NCBI GenBank assembly: GCA_044225795.1
Contig: JBGAIF010000002.1
Location: 248,001-312,000, forward strand
DNA: 64,000 bases
Direction of reading: 5' to 3'
DNA from: Nemorincola sp044225795
Lineage (GTDB): Bacteria; Bacteroidota; Bacteroidia; Chitinophagales; Chitinophagaceae
Below, piece by piece: positions 43,528 to 53,022 of this stretch. How positions within the stretch are numbered: the first letter of the stretch is position 1; each line of letters opens with the position of its first letter. The notes beneath the pieces are model-generated. The model did no database searches. It was not told the DNA's origin and worked only from the letters and a program-made list of their open reading frames with translations. The position numbers and the translations under genes are program-made.

Positions 43528-46239
43528 CTACTGATCAGGCGTATCCCTGTAATCTCTGCGTTTTACCAGTTTCAGGTCCTGGAGTACAGATGCCTTCACA
43601 TTGATGGTAAAATTATAGCTCTTCCTCGGCCCGAATGGTATGGTCTGCAGGTGCATGGTCCAGCAATGCAGATCGCGGTATATATCTATAGACGTAGAGG
43701 TCAGTTGCTTGGCCTGGAAGTTATAACCGCTGTTCATAGACACCTTCCAGCGGGTGGTGATCTGCACCTCTCCCTGGAAAGTAAGGCTATGGCTTAAAAC
43801 TATCGTATCTTTTTGTGTCGCCACCAGGTATGACTTGTTACCCGTCAGAGAGTAACTGACATTAAAGCTCCAGGGTATATTGAAGTCCACATATTCATTA
43901 TACCCGGCATTTCTCATGATGCGGGCATATTCCTGGCTGTTTGTCGGGCTGTTGGCGCCGCCCTTGGGTTTTGAGTGAAAGTTAGACCCGAACGCTACTG
44001 TTGCTCCTGTGAACCTGGCTAAGCCCTCGCCTTTATCATACATGGTCTGCGGCAACCTTCTTCCCGTAGTTTTATCAAAAGAATACAAGTCGTAGTTCGC
44101 AGATGAGCTCACATTGATCTTATTCAGCACGCTGGTTCTGAAACTCAAACCAAGCGCACTCCACTGGAACGAATCTGCAGCAAGGTTGTAAGCAGTTGCA
44201 ATACCGAAGGCATCTATCAGTGTCACATTTTTAAACCCGGATACAGTATCTTTTTTCGACCGCACTTTGATCTGGAGATTATTATTCAGCGCCATGTTCA
44301 CATTGCCCGCTTTACCCGGCCCCGGCGGATAACCTACTATAGAATTAACGTACGGTGTCTGATACACAAAATTACCAACACTATCTGTGCGTTGCTTGTA
44401 ATAGTAGTTGAATGGTGAGTTGGCAAAATCAGGATGATAGGTATAGCCCAGTGTAGGAGACAAGACATGGCGGATACCCCGGAGCTGCCCATGGCGAAAC
44501 AACTTCATACCATAGATACGTGTAGAAAAACTAACACCTGCATCAAATGAGCGGGCCGCAAAAAATCCACGGCTATCGACACTGTCGGTTTTCCGGTCAA
44601 TCAGATCATATTGCTGGTAAAGTTTGTCAGTCAGCCAGTATTCATTATAGTTCACGTTAAATGACATATTCACGTACCGAAGCACTGTATAGGATGCGCT
44701 GACCGGAATAGCGTGGTGTATGCCTGACTGAAAATCCTTACCTGCCAGCTTGCTGAGATCGAACGTACTGTCATAAAAGGTGGTTCGGTTAAGCATATCC
44801 ATCGAGTAACTGGTCGTTATCTTATCATACCAGTGCGTACCTACTGCATTCTTATTCTGGAACGGATTGATCTGGGTTACATGAAAATTCAGGCTGGGTA
44901 GCGTGATACTGATCTGCTTTGTCGTCGCATTCTGGTTATGCAGCGCACTTACTGTTAGCCCTAGCGGAGTACCTATCCAGTTCTTCGAATAACTGACATT
45001 TGATTGGTACTGGTTTTGCAGCATCAGGTTTGGGTCATAACTGTTGTTGGCATAGTAAGAAGATGTGCCGGCTTGCACCGAAGCGTTAAAGCTTTGTCCG
45101 GGTATGGATTTACCGTCTGATTGGTGGCGCCATACAACCATAAAATCCTTCTTTACACTTGCACCCGGTTCAAAATCCTCCCCGCTCTTGTTATAGGCAT
45201 AAGAAATATTGACTCCCCCGTTGAAATGGTAAATACTATTATAAGAACTCACTGCGCTCACGCCATAACTTCCTTTAGAATAGATGTTTGCCTGCGCGCG
45301 CAGATCGACGTGATCATTGATATAAAAATAATATCCGCCATTGAGCAAACCGAGTCCCCTCACCTCTTCTGTAGTATATGTTGGCAGTATGAAACCAGAC
45401 CGCTGTTTCTGTGATATCGGGAACAGGGCAAACGGCAGATAGAAAGGTGTTGGTATAGACTCGATCCTAAGGTTAGCGGCACCGGACACAATCAGTTTAT
45501 TCGGTATCACCTTTATCTTATTGGCATAGATGCCAAAATGTGGCGTATCGAGCGCACAGGTGGTATATATACTATGCGCTCCGTAAAGCGTCTGATCCGG
45601 GTTCCTTTTTATCTGCTCACTGTGCATATACCCCTCTCCATATTGCGAGTGGGCATTTCTCACAATCGCGCGCTTACTCTTAAAGTTATACTGTATGGAG
45701 TCATACGTGAATTTCTCTTTTCCCTGTGAGAAGGTTTGTTTCTCAGAAGTGTCCTTTGCCGCCTCATATGGTGCTGCCGATACTACATTCGTCGACTGCG
45801 CATATACTACCTGCCCGGCGTTAAGTTGAAGGTCCTCATAGTTTACCTGTGCCTTACCGTACAGGAAGAACATGTCATTCTTAATATCCAATACAGCAGA
45901 ATCCCGGGCAACAGAGGTAACGGTAGACGATAAAGCGTCTTTCGAAATTCTGATCCCCAGTGTTCTCTCCAGCTCACTTTTTTTAGACGTGTCTGCCAAA
46001 CCTGCGAGCTTGGTTTTCTTCAGGCTATCATTGATCAGTATTGTATCACCTTTTATGGTATCATTTTTAATGATATACACCGGTGCTGAAGTATCCGTAA
46101 AAGACAACCTCGGCTTAGCAGCCACCTCTGATTGAGAATATCCTTTATTTGTTATAAAGAATATAAAAATGATTGCTATACAGTACGTAAAGCAATGCTT
46201 TGATGAGAATTTTGAAATAAATTTACAGCGGAGGTTCAT
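43528..46239 (-). CDS. LptD-like outer-membrane LPS assembly protein
   Basis: A 903-residue outer-membrane protein of the Bacteroidota LptD (OstA/Imp) type, expected to insert lipopolysaccharide into the outer leaflet. A signal segment lies at about 17-36. The OstA-like jellyroll spans about 110-300 (LDIKNDMFFLYGKAQVNYED, the FTYDSIQYNFKSKRAIV segment, GYMHSEQIKRNPD). The rest is a long beta-barrel of alternating Tyr/Asn-rich strands, with FYLPFALFPISQKQRSGF at the barrel entry. The start at 46239 fits a TATTTTTG box ending 8 bases upstream. It is divergent from the amidase gene, so envelope genes flank a shared 75-bp regulatory gap. Confidence 0.9.
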   Translation of the reverse strand: MNLRCKFISKFSSKHCFTYCIAIIFIFFITNKGYSQSEVAAKPRLSFTDTSAPVYIIKNDTIKGDTILINDSLKKTKLAGLADTSKKSELERTLGIRISKDALSSTVTSVARDSAVLDIKNDMFFLYGKAQVNYEDLQLNAGQVVYAQSTNVVSAAPYEAAKDTSEKQTFSQGKEKFTYDSIQYNFKSKRAIVRNAHSQYGEGYMHSEQIKRNPDQTLYGAHSIYTTCALDTPHFGIYANKIKVIPNKLIVSGAANLRIESIPTPFYLPFALFPISQKQRSGFILPTYTTEEVRGLGLLNGGYYFYINDHVDLRAQANIYSKGSYGVSAVSSYNSIYHFNGGVNISYAYNKSGEDFEPGASVKKDFMVVWRHQSDGKSIPGQSFNASVQAGTSSYYANNSYDPNLMLQNQYQSNVSYSKNWIGTPLGLTVSALHNQNATTKQISITLPSLNFHVTQINPFQNKNAVGTHWYDKITTSYSMDMLNRTTFYDSTFDLSKLAGKDFQSGIHHAIPVSASYTVLRYVNMSFNVNYNEYWLTDKLYQQYDLIDRKTDSVDSRGFFAARSFDAGVSFSTRIYGMKLFRHGQLRGIRHVLSPTLGYTYHPDFANSPFNYYYKQRTDSVGNFVYQTPYVNSIVGYPPGPGKAGNVNMALNNNLQIKVRSKKDTVSGFKNVTLIDAFGIATAYNLAADSFQWSALGLSFRTSVLNKINVSSSANYDLYSFDKTTGRRLPQTMYDKGEGLARFTGATVAFGSNFHSKPKGGANSPTNSQEYARIMRNAGYNEYVDFNIPWSFNVSYSLTGNKSYLVATQKDTIVLSHSLTFQGEVQITTRWKVSMNSGYNFQAKQLTSTSIDIYRDLHCWTMHLQTIPFGPRKSYNFTINVKASVLQDLKLVKRRDYRDTPDQ

Positions 46240-46314
46240 TAAGCGTAGCAAAAATAGCTATTTGAGTGCCACGTTTCGACTGTTGAAACATTTAATCTTT
46301 TGTGAAACATAACT

Positions 46315-47155
46315 ATGCGTATTAAATACTTTGTCCTTATACTATTCCTTTCATCCACACCATTTTTTTTATCTGCCAAAGGGAAAAAGCTAACTAAGAT
46401 AGTTATTGACGCAGGACACGGCGGAACAGATGCCGGCGCTCGCGGGGCATTTTCGTCAGAAAAAGATATCACATTGGCTGTTTCACTTAAAGTTGGAAAG
46501 CTGGTATCTGACAGCCTCAGATCTGTGGATGTCATATTTACCCGTACTACCGACGAATACCCATCTCTGCAGGCCAGGCACGAAATAGCCAACAAGGCCA
46601 ATGCTGATCTTTTCCTCGCTATACACGTAAATTTCCACCCCTTTTACTTACACCAAAACTGTCATTGGCTACAAAAATGTAAAACGTAAGCACAAAACCG
46701 TTAAGCAACCAATATACCATACCGTGAAGCACCACGAAACAAAGCGCAGTGGCGTGGAAACATATGTACTTGGCCTCCGTAGAAACTCACAGAAAGAGAA
46801 TGCGATCGGTGAGTATGGCGACAGTGTTACCGATGAACCCGGATTGCTGAATGAAGATGACCCGCAAACGGCTATCATCATCGCCCAGTACTCCCAGGCA
46901 TTTTTGGGTAAAAGCGTGTCATTTGGCAGTAAGATACAGGAACAGTTTGCCCGCCAGGGCCGTCCTGATCTGGGTGTCAAGCAGATGAATCTTGAGGTTC
47001 TGGCGGGCAGTGCCATGCCGGGTGTACTTGTTGAGATTGGTTTTATCACCAACGTTGATGAGGAGAAATACCTGAATTCAGAAGAAGGACAATGGGAGGT
47101 AGCTACTGCTATCTACAGGGGCATAAGGGCTTACAAAGCCGACATAGAAAAATAA
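46315..47155 (+). pseudogene. N-acetylmuramoyl-L-alanine amidase, split by a one-base frameshift
   Basis: Two frames form one Amidase_3 enzyme, which cleaves the amide between MurNAc and the stem peptide. Frame 1 (46315-46689) has a signal peptide, DAGHGGTDAGARG (zinc His), the SEKD segment and LFLAIHVN. Frame 2 continues up to 47155 with GVETYVLGL and VEIGFITN (catalytic Glu). The shift is at about 46626-46632, in GTAAATTTCCACC: dropping one T restores a continuous reading (HVNSTPFTYTK). Both halves are otherwise intact. It may therefore be a recent mutation or a sequencing error; a +1 shift would be needed for full-length product. Confidence 0.8.
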
Positions 47156-47291
47156 AATAAAAAAATATCTCTTCTTATTGTTAGTTTAATCCCTGTGAAT
47201 GGAATATATTTATCCCTGTAAAATAGTTTTTGGTGCGCAAGATGCCATATTATTATTTTTATTTTTGTATCATTAAAACATGTTGATGCTG

Positions 47292-47858
47292 ATGAAAACC
47301 CGTTTAAGAACAATTCTTATTTCTGCATTGCTTACAGTTTCCGCGTTCATTTCAGTTGTGTATATATCATGCAACAGGGATAAATGTAAAACTATAGTTT
47401 GTGCTCACGGAGGCGTTTGTAACAGCGGAGCCTGTATCTGTCAATCAGGATATGAAGGGTCTAATTGCGAGACCCTGGCCCGTAAAAAATTCCTTGGCAA
47501 CTGGCAGGTATTTGAGAATGGTACACGCACCGAGGCTGCGCAGTACCCGATAACCATCGAAGAAGCGCTGCCTGTCAATGGATCAGACAATCCTACTGAT
47601 GTTGTTATCAAGAATTTTTACAACTACTTCTTAACACCGATCAAAGCTTATGTTACCGGCGATACACTGTATATTCCTAACCAGTGCTACGAAGGCAAAG
47701 TTGTTTTTGGAAAAGGTTACATCTTCTCCGACAATACATATGGCCAGTATGGCAGGATCTCTATGGCCTATGAGATCATAGATACTGCTACTACTGCGGT
47801 TAATGACTTCGGTTATTATGAGCCAGATGGCAGCGAGCCTTCTTTATGGAATAAATAA
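47292..47858 (+). CDS. Putative lipoprotein with one EGF-like domain
   Basis: A 188-residue exported protein. The hydrophobic leader ends at C27 (VVYISC), a likely lipid-anchored Cys. Residues 32-59 form a textbook EGF-like domain with six cysteines (C32, C37, C43, C48, C50, C59) and the closing pattern CxCxxGYxGxxCE. The remaining 125 residues form a beta-rich domain (GNWQVFENG, GKVVFGKGYIF) resembling lipocalin-like bacterial domains, but no family is certain. A TATTTTTG promoter box lies close upstream. The start at 47292 (MKTRLRT) is chosen over the Met four codons earlier. A strong terminator follows. Confidence 0.75.
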   Translation: MKTRLRTILISALLTVSAFISVVYISCNRDKCKTIVCAHGGVCNSGACICQSGYEGSNCETLARKKFLGNWQVFENGTRTEAAQYPITIEEALPVNGSDNPTDVVIKNFYNYFLTPIKAYVTGDTLYIPNQCYEGKVVFGKGYIFSDNTYGQYGRISMAYEIIDTATTAVNDFGYYEPDGSEPSLWNK

Positions 47859-47876
47859 GTCAGATCGATATCATAA

Positions 47877-47912
47877 ACGAAATAGCCCCCGGAAATCCGG
47901 GGGCTATTTCGT
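47877..47912 (+). terminator. Terminator after the EGF lipoprotein gene
   Basis: GAAATAGCCCCCGGA pairs with TCCGGGGGCTATTTC around AA, with further pairs on both sides, then GTTTTC. This separates the gene from the efflux operon. Confidence 0.9.
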
Positions 47913-47930
47913 TTTCAGTCATTTCTTTAT

Positions 47931-47960
47931 AAATTATTTAATCATTTGATTAAATAATTT
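47931..47960. promoter_or_regulatory. Perfect 30-bp palindrome, likely TetR operator of the efflux operon
   Basis: AAATTATTTAATCA and TGATTAAATAATTT are perfectly complementary 14-base arms around a 2-base centre (TT). The right arm overlaps the TTG (47959-47961) that precedes the TACCTTTG box (47983-47990) of the tetR gene. A bound dimer here would block the promoter. Confidence 0.75.
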
Positions 47961-47982
47961 GCTTAAAACAAATTTTTAACCT

Positions 47983-47990
47983 TACCTTTG
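47983..47990 (+). promoter_or_regulatory. -7 promoter element of the tetR-efflux operon
   Basis: TACCTTTG ends 8 bases before the tetR ATG (47999), so the leader is very short. A TTG at 47959-47961 lies 21 bp upstream, inside the palindrome. Confidence 0.65.
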
Positions 47991-47998
47991 CTTCGTAA

Positions 47999-48658
47999 AT
48001 GAATGAATTGCAGGAAATACAAGATAATCGGTCCACTGAGGACAAGATAAAGGAAGCCGCCAGGCGTGTATTTCTGAAAAAAGGGTATGCCGCAACTCGT
48101 ACCCGTGATATTGCCGAAGAATCCGGCTTCAATATAGCACTCATCAATTACTATTTCAGAAGCAAAGAGAAGTTATTCGATATTATTATGGTGGAACATC
48201 TGCAAATGTTCTTCCACAGTATAGTTGACTTGATGGACGATAAGGACACTACGCTCCGGCAAAAGATTGAACTTATCATCGGGCACTATATTGATATACT
48301 GATCAAGAACCCCGACCTGCCTCTGTTCATATTTAATGAAGTAAACTCAAATCCCGGCAAGCTGGCAGAGAAAATAGGTGTCAGCGCCATTTCAAATCGT
48401 CAGCTACACATAATAACACAGTGGACGGAAATGATGGAAACAAGTGGCTTGCCCGCGTTCAACCCGATTCACATGCTGATGAACATTGTTGGCCTCACTA
48501 TATTCCCCTTTATAGGAAGCCCGATGATCAGGAATCGTACAGGCATCAGCATTGAGCAGTTCAATGCTTTAATGGAAGAGAGAAAAAAACTGATCCCGGT
48601 ATGGATAAACGCAATTCTGTACTCACAACAACAACTACCAAATGAAAAACAAGCATAG
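47999..48658 (+). CDS. TetR family transcriptional repressor of the efflux operon
   Basis: A 219-residue regulator. The N-terminal HTH (about 14-62) shows DKIKEAARRVFLKKGYAATR, TRDIAEESGFNIALINYYF and RSKEKLFDII. The rest is the helical ligand-binding and dimer domain, with a conserved-looking GLTIFPFIGSPMI near residue 160. It is the first gene of a five-gene operon and overlaps its own probable operator region, so autorepression with release by the pump substrate is the expected logic. The inducer is unknown. Confidence 0.93.
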   Translation: MNELQEIQDNRSTEDKIKEAARRVFLKKGYAATRTRDIAEESGFNIALINYYFRSKEKLFDIIMVEHLQMFFHSIVDLMDDKDTTLRQKIELIIGHYIDILIKNPDLPLFIFNEVNSNPGKLAEKIGVSAISNRQLHIITQWTEMMETSGLPAFNPIHMLMNIVGLTIFPFIGSPMIRNRTGISIEQFNALMEERKKLIPVWINAILYSQQQLPNEKQA

Positions 48659-48660
48659 AC

Positions 48661-49980
48661 ATGACGCTTAAAAAGATCATCACCACTGCTCTCCTGTTCA
48701 CAGCGTGCGGCACCACACAGGCCCAGGTAGTGCTCAGCTCGCTTGAAGACGCGTGGAAATATGCCGATGGGCATAATGTCACGATACGAACATCAGGATA
48801 CGAACTGGACAAATACACGTTTGCACGAAAGCAATCGTATATGGCTTTCCTGCCTACCGTAAATACGACTGCTTCATTTACCGAGAACATTGCACTCCAG
48901 ACAACGCTGATACCTGCAATTATATTTGGTGGGCCCGCCGATGTTTACCGCCCGGTTCAGTTTGGACAGAAGTATATCTATTCAGCAGGCATCACGGCGC
49001 AGATGGATATTCTGAACTTGCAAACATGGTTTACCGCTATGCTGGCAAAAACAGGTGAAGACATGAATAAGGCAGCATTGGCAAATAGTAAAAAAATGAT
49101 CTATCAGCAGGTGGCCACACAATATTTTTCCTGCCTGATAAGCGCAGAAGCGGCTCAACTTTCGGCCCGGAGTGCTGCTATCGCAGACTCGGTCTACACA
49201 TCTGTTCTCAATAAGTTCAATGAAGGAACCGTTAGCCTTTCCAGCCTTGATCTTGCCAAGCTGAACAGCGAACGTTCGGCTCAGCAACAGATTAATGCAC
49301 AATACCAGGCCCTGATCGCCAAAAATTCTTTACGAAACCTTCTTAACCTGTCACTATCAGACTCCCTAGTATTGAACGGTTCCTTACAGAACGATCTCAA
49401 AAGATCGCCCAATGGCACATTCACCGAAGACCCCGCAATTAAGCTGGCTAAATTTCAGGCCGATTTCAACCTGGGCACATTGCATGCATCCAATGCTGCG
49501 TACATACCTGTAATAACAGCCACCTATAGCAACACCACACAACAAAACGACAACAAATTCGAACCATTTAAAAGCGGAGGCCCATCCTGGTATCCTGCAA
49601 AATACTGGGGAATTAAAGCTTCCTGGACCATTTTCAATGGTGGCTTACGCTGGCTTCAGTCCGAACGGAATAAACTGACTTATTACGAAAGCAAGATCCA
49701 GTATGAAAGCGCGCAGAAACAATCAGCTATCAATGACGACAACCTGAGACTGGCATATAACCGTGCTTCAGATCTCCTTCAGAAATCCGAGAGCATCATG
49801 AACCTATCGCTCGACAATTTCCACCATGTATCAGAACGTTACATCTCAGGCGTCTCGTCTCTTGATGACAGGTTAAACGCTTTCAATGATTATATCACAT
49901 ACCAGAATCAATATTTAAACAGCTTATCCGATATGCTGGTTCAATTATACCAGGTGAGGATTCGCCAACAATCATTTTAA
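48661..49980 (+). CDS. TolC-like outer-membrane efflux protein
   Basis: A 439-residue channel protein. The signal peptide (1-20) ends near TQA. Two repeated halves of helical hairpins follow, with typical segments such as LEDAWKYADGHNVTIRTSGYE (start of the first repeat, cut short here), RSAAIADSVYTSVLNKFNEG and later LSLDNFHHVSERYISGVSSL. It forms the trimeric outer-membrane exit duct for the adaptor and ABC genes downstream. It starts 2 bp after tetR and ends 1 bp before the adaptor gene. Confidence 0.92.
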   Translation: MTLKKIITTALLFTACGTTQAQVVLSSLEDAWKYADGHNVTIRTSGYELDKYTFARKQSYMAFLPTVNTTASFTENIALQTTLIPAIIFGGPADVYRPVQFGQKYIYSAGITAQMDILNLQTWFTAMLAKTGEDMNKAALANSKKMIYQQVATQYFSCLISAEAAQLSARSAAIADSVYTSVLNKFNEGTVSLSSLDLAKLNSERSAQQQINAQYQALIAKNSLRNLLNLSLSDSLVLNGSLQNDLKRSPNGTFTEDPAIKLAKFQADFNLGTLHASNAAYIPVITATYSNTTQQNDNKFEPFKSGGPSWYPAKYWGIKASWTIFNGGLRWLQSERNKLTYYESKIQYESAQKQSAINDDNLRLAYNRASDLLQKSESIMNLSLDNFHHVSERYISGVSSLDDRLNAFNDYITYQNQYLNSLSDMLVQLYQVRIRQQSF

Positions 49981-49981
49981 T

Positions 49982-51076
49982 ATGAAAAGACCGATCATTT
50001 ACATCTCAGCCTTACTGTTGTTTGCCGCATGTAAACCAAAGTACGATGAAACCTCACCAAAGACAGGACCGGTGACCGAAGCCGTATTCGCATCCGGCAG
50101 CATTGAGCCCAAGGATGCTTATACGCTCACCTCGTTATCTGACGGGTTTATCACAAAGAGCATGGTATCAGAGAACGACCTGGTAAAGGATGGACAGTTG
50201 TTATTTCAACTCGATAACCGGCAGCAGAATACACAGGTGAAGATAGCCGAGACCAATGTGGAATTTGCCCGCATCAACGCCTCCGATAATTCTCCGGCCC
50301 TGCTGCAGATCGCAGCACAGATAGAGGCGGCAAAGCTGAAGATGAGAACAGATTCACTGACCTACGCACGGTACGAGCATCTGTTCACAACACGCTCAGT
50401 CTCCCGCCAGGATGCAGACAATGCCCGTGTGAACTACCAGAATTCCATCAGTGCATACAATAGCGCTGTGGAGAACTACAAGGCTACAGCAAACAAAATG
50501 TCGCAAGACCTGAACAACACAAGATCCCAACTTCAGAATGCCATTGCAGGCAACCAGTATTACGATCTCGTAGCTATTGGCAGGAGTAAGGTGTACCAGA
50601 TATTCAAGAAACAAGGCGACCTCGTTCGCCGCGGAGAGCAGGTGGCCCAGCTTGGCAACCCTGATTCCATTGTCATCAACCTCGATATTGATGAAGGGAG
50701 CATCGGTAAAATTCAGCTCGGCCAACAAACACTGATAGAACTGAACACGGACAAGAATAAAACGTACGAAGCAAGGATCAGCAAGATATACCCACACTTC
50801 AACGACCGCTCTCAGTCATACAAAGTAGAAGCAAGATTTGTAAATGATGTATCGGGCCTCATTGCCGGCACTCAGCTGCAAGCAAACATCATAACCGGCC
50901 GTAAGGAAAATGCACTGCTCATACCACACACTTATATAGTTAATGGCAAACAGGTACTGGTAAAAAAAGGCGACAAAGTTGATTCAGTGAATATCACGAC
51001 CGGCACCGTATCAGACGAATGGATAGAAGTTACTTCAGGATTGTCAGCCAATGACAAAATAGTCAAACAGAAATAA
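49982..51076 (+). CDS. Periplasmic adaptor (HlyD/MFP family) lipoprotein
   Basis: A 364-residue adaptor that joins the inner-membrane ABC permease to the TolC-like channel. The leader ends in the lipobox LFAAC with C17. The barrel-sandwich hybrid domain starts around EAVFASGSIEPKDAYTL, a long coiled coil lies at about 85-190, and the return half (YDLVAIGRSKVYQIFKKQGD) and beta-barrel domain follow. The domain order matches the MacA/RND adaptor layout. It is the third gene of the operon, with spacing of 1-2 bp on both sides. Confidence 0.92.
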   Translation: MKRPIIYISALLLFAACKPKYDETSPKTGPVTEAVFASGSIEPKDAYTLTSLSDGFITKSMVSENDLVKDGQLLFQLDNRQQNTQVKIAETNVEFARINASDNSPALLQIAAQIEAAKLKMRTDSLTYARYEHLFTTRSVSRQDADNARVNYQNSISAYNSAVENYKATANKMSQDLNNTRSQLQNAIAGNQYYDLVAIGRSKVYQIFKKQGDLVRRGEQVAQLGNPDSIVINLDIDEGSIGKIQLGQQTLIELNTDKNKTYEARISKIYPHFNDRSQSYKVEARFVNDVSGLIAGTQLQANIITGRKENALLIPHTYIVNGKQVLVKKGDKVDSVNITTGTVSDEWIEVTSGLSANDKIVKQK

Positions 51077-51077
51077 A

Positions 51078-52334
51078 ATGAAGATCAGCGTAAATACCCA
51101 GATAGCCATTACCTACCTGTCGTCCAGGAAGAAGCAAACATTAGTTGCTTCGCTGGGGGTAATGTTTGGTATATCTATGTTCATCTTCATGCAGTCTCTG
51201 ATGAAGGGAACAAATGACTATTTCGAAAAATCGTCCTTCAGCACTACTCCGCATATCCGGATATATAGCGAGAACAAAGTGGCTGACACGCACCTTATGA
51301 ATGATTTTTTCAAGGATGCCTCAGTAAAGATACTGGCTAACCCCAAGCAGCTCAACCAGTCGCAAGGCCTCACCAACCCATATGGCATAATAAACGAGAT
51401 AAAGAAAAATCCGCTTGTGGCTTATGTTACTCCGCAGGTAACTGCCAATGTCATTTATACTAGTGGCAGCGTACAGATAAATGGCAATGTCGCGGGGGTC
51501 TTCATCAATGAAGAGGATAAGATGTTCGACATAAAGCAAAACATGCTGGCAGGAGACCTGAACGACCTGAACAAAGTAAACAACGGGATTATCGTGGGTA
51601 AGGGCATTGCAGATAAGCTCAGCCTCCATGTCGGCGACAATATCACAGTGAGAGGCGGCACAGGCTCCACACAGATCATGAGAGTTGTCGGCATTTACAA
51701 CAGTGGCATAAAACAGATAGACGAAACAAAATCTTACTCCAACATTGTACAGGCGCAGAACCTGATGGGCAAGGACCGCAGCTATGTTACCGACATCAAG
51801 ATAAATCTTAAGGACTATAACAAAGCACACATAGTATCCCGCGACCTGGAAGTAATGACCGGCTATAAGGCAGAAGACTGGATCATGGCCAATGAGCAAC
51901 TAAAGACCGCCTTCAAGATAAGAGCCATCATCCTCAACTCGGTGATAGGGGTAATATTGCTTGTGGCCGGTTTCGGCATATATAACATCCTGAACATGAC
52001 CATCTATGAAAAAATGAAAGAGATCGCCATCCTGAAAGCTACCGGGTTCTCAGGCAGGTCTGTGACCAGCATCTTCCTGCAGCAGGCTGTGTATATCGGC
52101 CTCATGGGTGGCGTGGTAGGCATCTCGCTGGGCTTCCTGATGTCTTACGGCATGTCGCGGGTATATATTGGCAGCAGCTCAGCCATGGGAACACTGAAAT
52201 ACTTTCCCATGTCGTTCTACTTCCCGCACTATGTAGAAGCTATCATATTTGGTGTATTGACAACGTTCGCGGCAGGCTTTTTCCCTGCACGCAAGGCGGC
52301 TAAAGTGGACCCTGTAACAATAATAAGAGGATAA
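51078..52334 (+). CDS. ABC transporter permease, FtsX/MacB type
   Basis: A 418-residue inner-membrane protein. TM1 is at about 22-44 (LVASLGVMFGISMFIFM), followed by a large periplasmic domain (about 45-275) and three C-terminal helices (about 280-410), with EIAILKATGFSGRSVTSIFLQ between TM2 and TM3, the FtsX-family signature that docks on the ATPase. ARKAAKVDPVTIIRG at the C-terminus is also characteristic. It probably works mechanically like MacB, driving export through the adaptor and TolC. The stop overlaps the ATPase start by one base (TAATG). Confidence 0.93.
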   Translation: MKISVNTQIAITYLSSRKKQTLVASLGVMFGISMFIFMQSLMKGTNDYFEKSSFSTTPHIRIYSENKVADTHLMNDFFKDASVKILANPKQLNQSQGLTNPYGIINEIKKNPLVAYVTPQVTANVIYTSGSVQINGNVAGVFINEEDKMFDIKQNMLAGDLNDLNKVNNGIIVGKGIADKLSLHVGDNITVRGGTGSTQIMRVVGIYNSGIKQIDETKSYSNIVQAQNLMGKDRSYVTDIKINLKDYNKAHIVSRDLEVMTGYKAEDWIMANEQLKTAFKIRAIILNSVIGVILLVAGFGIYNILNMTIYEKMKEIAILKATGFSGRSVTSIFLQQAVYIGLMGGVVGISLGFLMSYGMSRVYIGSSSAMGTLKYFPMSFYFPHYVEAIIFGVLTTFAAGFFPARKAAKVDPVTIIRG

Positions 52335-53020
52335 TGGCAGATATAGCATTACAAGCCAAGGGCATAACCAAGTACTTTCACGATCCTGTGACCATGCCGG
52401 TACTGAAGAACATCAGCATGGATGTACAGAAAGGCGAGTTCGTTTCGATTGTCGGAAAATCAGGATGCGGCAAATCCACCCTGCTCTACGTACTCTCAAC
52501 TATGGACACCGACTATGAAGGTGAGTTGAGCATAAATGGCTTAAGAACTACCGGGCTGTCACAAAACAAACTTGCCCACATACGCAATGAATCCATAGGC
52601 TTCGTATTTCAGTTTCACTACCTCCTGCCCGACTTCACCTGTCTGCGCAATGTAATGATCCCCGCAATGCGTCTCGGAAAGTATTCGATCAAGGAAATAG
52701 AGGAACGCGCATATGAGAAACTAAAAATGTTCGGTGTGGAAGAGCAGGCTCTGAAACGTGCCAATAAACTTTCTGGCGGTCAGCAACAACGTGTTGCAAT
52801 TGCACGCGCGCTCATCAACGACCCCGCTATAATCATGGGCGATGAGCCGACAGGAAACCTCGACTCAAAAAATACCGGGGTGGTATTCGATCTGTTCCAG
52901 CAATTATCGAAAGAATATAACCAAACCCTCATTACCGTGACACACGATGAGGATTTTGCGAAACGATCAGACCGCATCATAGAAATGGCCGACGGCGAGA
53001 TCAGCAACCACGGAAAATAA
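52334..53020 (+). CDS. ABC transporter ATP-binding protein, MacB/LolD type
   Basis: A 228-residue ATPase. Walker A is GKSGCGKST (about 42-50), the Q-loop is in FVFQFHYLLPD, the signature is LSGGQQQRVAIARAL, Walker B is IIMGDEPTGNLDS and the switch His is in ITVTHD. All are canonical for the LolD/MacB group. It is the last gene of the operon and powers the permease encoded by the gene before it. It is convergent with argS, 2 bp apart. Confidence 0.94.
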   Translation: MADIALQAKGITKYFHDPVTMPVLKNISMDVQKGEFVSIVGKSGCGKSTLLYVLSTMDTDYEGELSINGLRTTGLSQNKLAHIRNESIGFVFQFHYLLPDFTCLRNVMIPAMRLGKYSIKEIEERAYEKLKMFGVEEQALKRANKLSGGQQQRVAIARALINDPAIIMGDEPTGNLDSKNTGVVFDLFQQLSKEYNQTLITVTHDEDFAKRSDRIIEMADGEISNHGK

Positions 53021-53022
53021 TA

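Noticed and set aside
46620..46640. Programmed -1 ribosomal frameshift in the amidase gene
   Set aside because: The sequence AAATTTC looks like a slippery heptamer in the right phase, but the second half of the gene is in the +1 frame, so a -1 slip would not reach it.
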